From Alphaproteobacteria bacterium (GTDB taxonomy: Bacteria > Pseudomonadota > Alphaproteobacteria > UBA828), in NCBI GenBank assembly GCA_030604165.1, contig JAUVWK010000138.1, forward strand, positions 1-7,119: a stretch of DNA of 7,119 bases. Direction: 5' to 3'. Positions within the stretch are counted from its first letter, which is position 1, and each line of letters starts with the position of its first letter. The translations under genes and the position numbers were made by a program. Of the stretch, positions 5,312 through 7,119 are shown one piece after another. The notes beneath the pieces were generated by a model that worked only from the letters and a program-made list of their open reading frames with translations, ran no database searches and was not told the origin of the DNA.

Positions 5312-5382
5312 GTCTAGTCCAGGCGAATCTCGATATTGACGAGCGGCGCCTCTCAAATGTCTGCTCAGGGTCAGGGGCAGAC
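5300..5382. repeat. Perfect 12-bp inverted repeat at the break of the HAD gene
   Basis: GTCTGCCCCTGA (5300-5311) and TCAGGGGCAGAC (5371-5382) are exact reverse complements around 59 bp. The left arm supplies the TGA of the truncated HAD frame. The right arm overlaps the first clear copy of the dispersed repeat (5357-5383). It could be the ends of a small non-autonomous element, or two oppositely oriented repeat copies. The 59-bp interior contains no gene. Confidence 0.65.
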
Positions 5383-5519
5383 GAAACCGGCCCTTTGAGA
5401 TTCCGGCAGCTTTGGGGGGGAAGCGGACCTTCCTAGCCTGGATGTCTGTTGTTGGGGGCGAAGCGGTCGTGCCGAGCGGCGTGCTCCAACTACCGCTGAT
5501 AGCCAAAAGGCGACATTCG
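5357..5519 (+). repeat. Cluster of four degenerate ~28-bp dispersed repeat units
   Basis: Units at about 5357-5383, 5404-5431, 5442-5470 and 5491-5519 share the pattern (ATG)TCTGCT-TT-GGG-C-AAAGCGGAC-AT with many substitutions: for example GCAGCTTTGGGGG + AAGCGGACCTT, GTCTGTTGTTGGGGGC + AAGCGGTCGT and CCGCTGATAGCCAAAA + GGCGACATTCG. Start-to-start spacing is 47, 38 and 49 bp, so this is not a regular tandem array. I recall this kind of element as a common intergenic repeat in Hyphomicrobiales. It fills most of the 286 bp between the HAD relic and the GlxA-type gene; no gene is seen there. Confidence 0.5.
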
Positions 5520-5597
5520 CCCCGCGCTTCGAACGGTCGGTTCGTCTGCCGAAGCTCAGTCAAGGCACCGACCCTAGCAGAAGGCGGGCCACTCCGA

Positions 5598-6620
5598 TCA
5601 CGCCGTGATGATTGGCTGGAACATTCGACGATACTGGCCAGGGGTTATTCCGCTCAGGCGTTTGAATAGGCGACGAAAGAAGCCGGATTCTTCATACCCA
5701 ACCTCCGCAGAAATCTCCTCCACCGGTTTCGTGCTTGTCTCGAGTAAGCGCTTCGCCTCTTCGATACGCAAACCCTGAACATGGTCGATCAAAGCCCGCC
5801 CGGTTGCGGCCTTGAAACGACGCTTGAGGCTTCTTTCCGGAATATTGGCTTGCTCAACAACCCGGCTGACACAATTGGGCTCCTTGAATCGGTCTGCCAG
5901 CCAATCCTCGCAGCTGCGCACCACCGAGTCCGCATGCGGATTGGCACGCACCAAACTCGCATAGGGCGATTGCCCTTCGTCGTGCCATTTCAGGAGATAC
6001 GCCTTGGCGATTTTCATCGCCTCGCCAGGGCCGCAATGCTTTGAGATGATATGAATGGCAAGATCGTGCCACGACGTCGTCCCCCCTGCAGTTACGAGGC
6101 GCCCCGCGTTATCCGCGAATACAAGATTGGGTCCAGGCTGAAAACGGACCTTGGGATAGCAAGTTCTGAACAGGTCCTCGTAGGCCCAATGCGACATGGC
6201 ATTGAGATGATCGAGAAGTCCGGCTTCTGCTAGAAAAATCGATCCGGAGCACGCCGAATAGACGTATGCGCCACTGCGGTATTTCTCATCCAGCCACCGC
6301 ATCAGTTTCGGGTAGCGCCCATGTAGGTGCTCATCGGGTCCGAGCCACACCTCCGGAACGATGACGATTTCCGCGTCCGGGTTATCTGACACCCCGTAAT
6401 CCGGCGAAACTGGAATGCCGTTCCCGCACCGGAATGGCCTTTTCGTATTGGACACTATCGCTGGCTTGATCAGTCTCTGCTCCGGCTCAGTGCGCACCAG
6501 CGCTTGCCACAAGTTCCCTGCGGCCCCCAGCACATCAAACATGCCGTAGAGTGCTGAGCCAGCGGTCTCCGGAACGGCGACGATCAAAGCTCTGACGAAC
6601 GCGCTTTCTGTTGTCGACAT
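5598..6620 (-). CDS. GlxA-family transcriptional regulator (DJ-1/PfpI-like domain + AraC HTH), 340 aa
   Basis: The cytosolic regulator has a DJ-1/PfpI (class I glutamine amidotransferase-like) domain at about residues 8-190 and an AraC-type double helix-turn-helix at about 235-332. In the first, VRALIVAVPETAGSALYGMF opens the domain, Cys124 lies in YVYSACSGSIFLAEAGLLD (the nucleophile-elbow position), and HWAYEDLF and LVTAGGTTSWHDLAIHII follow. In the second, NIPERSLKRRFKAATG, LRIEEAKRLLE and EISAEVGYEESGFFRRLFKR are typical AraC signatures, ending GITPGQYRRMF. The DJ-1-like part usually senses a small ligand and is often not an enzyme. Two ATG codons stand side by side (6623 and 6620); I prefer 6620 because GGAGG (6625-6629) is 4 bases away from it but only 1 from the other. 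It is divergent from a small membrane-protein gene; targets are unknown. A dyad at 6636-6660 may serve autoregulation. Confidence 0.92.
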   Translation of the reverse strand: MSTTESAFVRALIVAVPETAGSALYGMFDVLGAAGNLWQALVRTEPEQRLIKPAIVSNTKRPFRCGNGIPVSPDYGVSDNPDAEIVIVPEVWLGPDEHLHGRYPKLMRWLDEKYRSGAYVYSACSGSIFLAEAGLLDHLNAMSHWAYEDLFRTCYPKVRFQPGPNLVFADNAGRLVTAGGTTSWHDLAIHIISKHCGPGEAMKIAKAYLLKWHDEGQSPYASLVRANPHADSVVRSCEDWLADRFKEPNCVSRVVEQANIPERSLKRRFKAATGRALIDHVQGLRIEEAKRLLETSTKPVEEISAEVGYEESGFFRRLFKRLSGITPGQYRRMFQPIITA

Positions 6621-6635
6621 CATGCCTCCAGATGT

Positions 6636-6660
6636 TGGCACAAAAGGCCCGTTTTTGCCA
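6636..6660. promoter_or_regulatory. Inverted repeat (possible operator) just upstream of the GlxA-type regulator
   Basis: TGGCA-C-AAAA (6636-6645) and TTTTTGCCA (6652-6660) form 9 base pairs with one bulged C around GGCCCG. It lies 15 bp upstream of the start codon at 6620, just beyond the GGAGG. Read toward the regulator it could be an operator for autoregulation or a hairpin in the mRNA leader. The A/T-rich inner arms are notable in this GC-rich setting. Confidence 0.4.
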
Positions 6661-6760
6661 TTTAACGATCTCTCGAAATGGGCTCTCCGGCCATACGTTT
6701 TAGCCAACGGAACAAGCGCAGTGCCCTGACGGCATCGCGCCCCACACAGGAGCTAAGACG
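6661..6760. promoter_or_regulatory. Divergent promoter region between the GlxA-type regulator and the small membrane protein
   Basis: The two start codons (6620 minus, 6761 plus) are 140 bp apart, so both promoters must lie here. A single TTTAACGATC (6660-6669) resembles a CtrA half-site but has no partner at the right spacing. I cannot name reliable -35/-10 boxes. AGGAG at 6748-6752 is the ribosome binding site of the plus-strand gene. Confidence 0.35.
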
Positions 6761-7033
6761 ATGGAGAGCTTAATCTACGCCGCAAATGGCATGTACGTGT
6801 TCGCGTATTTCATGACGGATATGTTGCGTATGCGCATTCTGACCGTCACCGCCGCGTCCTGCCTGGCCACATACTTCTATTGTCAACCGGAGCCGATGTT
6901 GACCGTTGTTGGATGGAACGTGTTCTTCATTACTCTGAACCTGGTCCAGATTGCCCGAGTGTTGCGGTCGCGGAAAATGAAGAGGCTGAACGATTCTGGA
7001 GCGATGGTGCGCTCGAATGCCGCGGCAACCTAA
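6761..7033 (+). CDS. Small inner-membrane protein, three predicted helices, Popeye-like pattern, 90 aa
   Basis: Three hydrophobic segments are visible: residues about 3-19 (SLIYAANGMYVFAYFMT), 25-41 (RILTVTAASCLATYFYC) and 46-68 (through GWNVFFITLNLVQIARVL), followed by a basic tail RSRKMKRL. Positive charges after helix 1 (LRMR) and helix 3 suggest an N-out, C-in layout. The pattern N-x-Y...Y-x-x-D-x-LRxR...P...WN-x-xF...N-x-x-Q-I resembles the membrane part of Popeye-like proteins; small proteins of this kind are widespread and uncharacterised in alphaproteobacteria. This assignment is tentative. The ATG at 6761 has AGGAG 8 bases upstream. It is divergent from the GlxA-type regulator, which could control it. 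No gene partner follows inside the window. Confidence 0.8.
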   Translation: MESLIYAANGMYVFAYFMTDMLRMRILTVTAASCLATYFYCQPEPMLTVVGWNVFFITLNLVQIARVLRSRKMKRLNDSGAMVRSNAAAT

Positions 7034-7103
7034 TCCCACGTGCGAACGATCTGATTGAACTCTCAGCAAGCGGCCGCTCAAGGGGACGCCTATCGGGGCT
7101 GGA

Positions 7104-7119
7104 ATGTCTCTTTCGGGTC
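7104..7119 (+). repeat. Start of another dispersed-repeat copy, cut by the window edge
   Basis: The last bases ATGTCTCTTTCGGGTC match the beginning of the repeat family seen at 5357 (ATGTCTGCTCAGGGTC) and 3168. Only the first half is in the window. The 70 bp between the membrane-protein gene and this copy show nothing else. Confidence 0.4.

Noticed and set aside
5357..5519. CRISPR array
   Set aside because: The units are poorly conserved, unevenly spaced (47, 38, 49 bp) and lack constant-length spacers; no cas genes are present.
5138..5563. 141-codon minus-strand frame across the HAD relic and repeats
   Set aside because: Segments such as ARKVRFPPKA are the usual translation of this intergenic repeat type; there is no start signal or known domain.
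5597..5609. Palindrome ATCACG-C-CGTGAT at the end of the GlxA-type gene, considered as a terminator
   Set aside because: The stem is only 5-6 bp with a tiny loop, it overlaps the stop codon and has no T-run.

Overview
The window looks like a chromosomal segment of an alphaproteobacterium, most likely Hyphomicrobiales (Rhizobiales) or a close relative. The coding DNA is GC-rich with strong G/C third positions. Three further signs agree: an EipA/DUF1134 envelope gene, a separately encoded XdhC pair followed by a molybdopterin-binding protein, and a double CtrA-type box (TTAA-N7-TTAA-N7-TTAACC).

Left part (1-1452, minus strand): a tight three-gene operon for maturing a molybdenum hydroxylase of the xanthine dehydrogenase / CO dehydrogenase type. 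It holds a CoxI/XdhC N-terminal-domain protein, an XdhC Rossmann-domain protein, and the first 135 codons of a molybdopterin-binding protein that runs off the left edge. The genes are joined by a 10-bp gap and an ATGA overlap. The molybdoenzyme itself is not in the window.

Divergent from it (1593-3123, plus strand) is a two-gene operon: an SMP-30/gluconolactonase-type lactonase and an isochorismatase-like hydrolase. The hydrolase keeps the Asp and Lys of the catalytic triad but has Ser where the nucleophilic Cys is expected. The natural substrates cannot be read from the sequence.

Middle part (3124-5600) is a patchwork. A GC-rich non-coding stretch ends in two overlapping, perfect CtrA-type boxes. 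They precede a low-GC (about 49%) gene for a small exported protein with a TagO/VasI-like pattern. Next come the decayed remains of a SYLF (YSC84-like) lipid-binding protein gene with an internal deletion and frameshift, then an intact eipA-type envelope gene, then a HAD (haloacid dehalogenase-like) gene truncated to its first motif. The HAD fragment ends in a 12-bp perfect inverted repeat and a field of degenerate dispersed repeats. Further copies of the same repeat family lie after the isochorismatase-like gene and at the right edge.

Right part (5598-7033): a GlxA-type transcription regulator (DJ-1/PfpI-like domain plus AraC helix-turn-helix) on the minus strand, with a dyad just upstream of its start codon. 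It is divergent from a small three-helix membrane protein with a Popeye-like pattern.

No mobile-element gene, tRNA, rRNA or CRISPR array is visible. The most interesting parts are the CtrA double box with its orphan secreted gene next to eipA, the SYLF gene relic, the Cys-to-Ser hydrolase, and the repeat family associated with gene decay.
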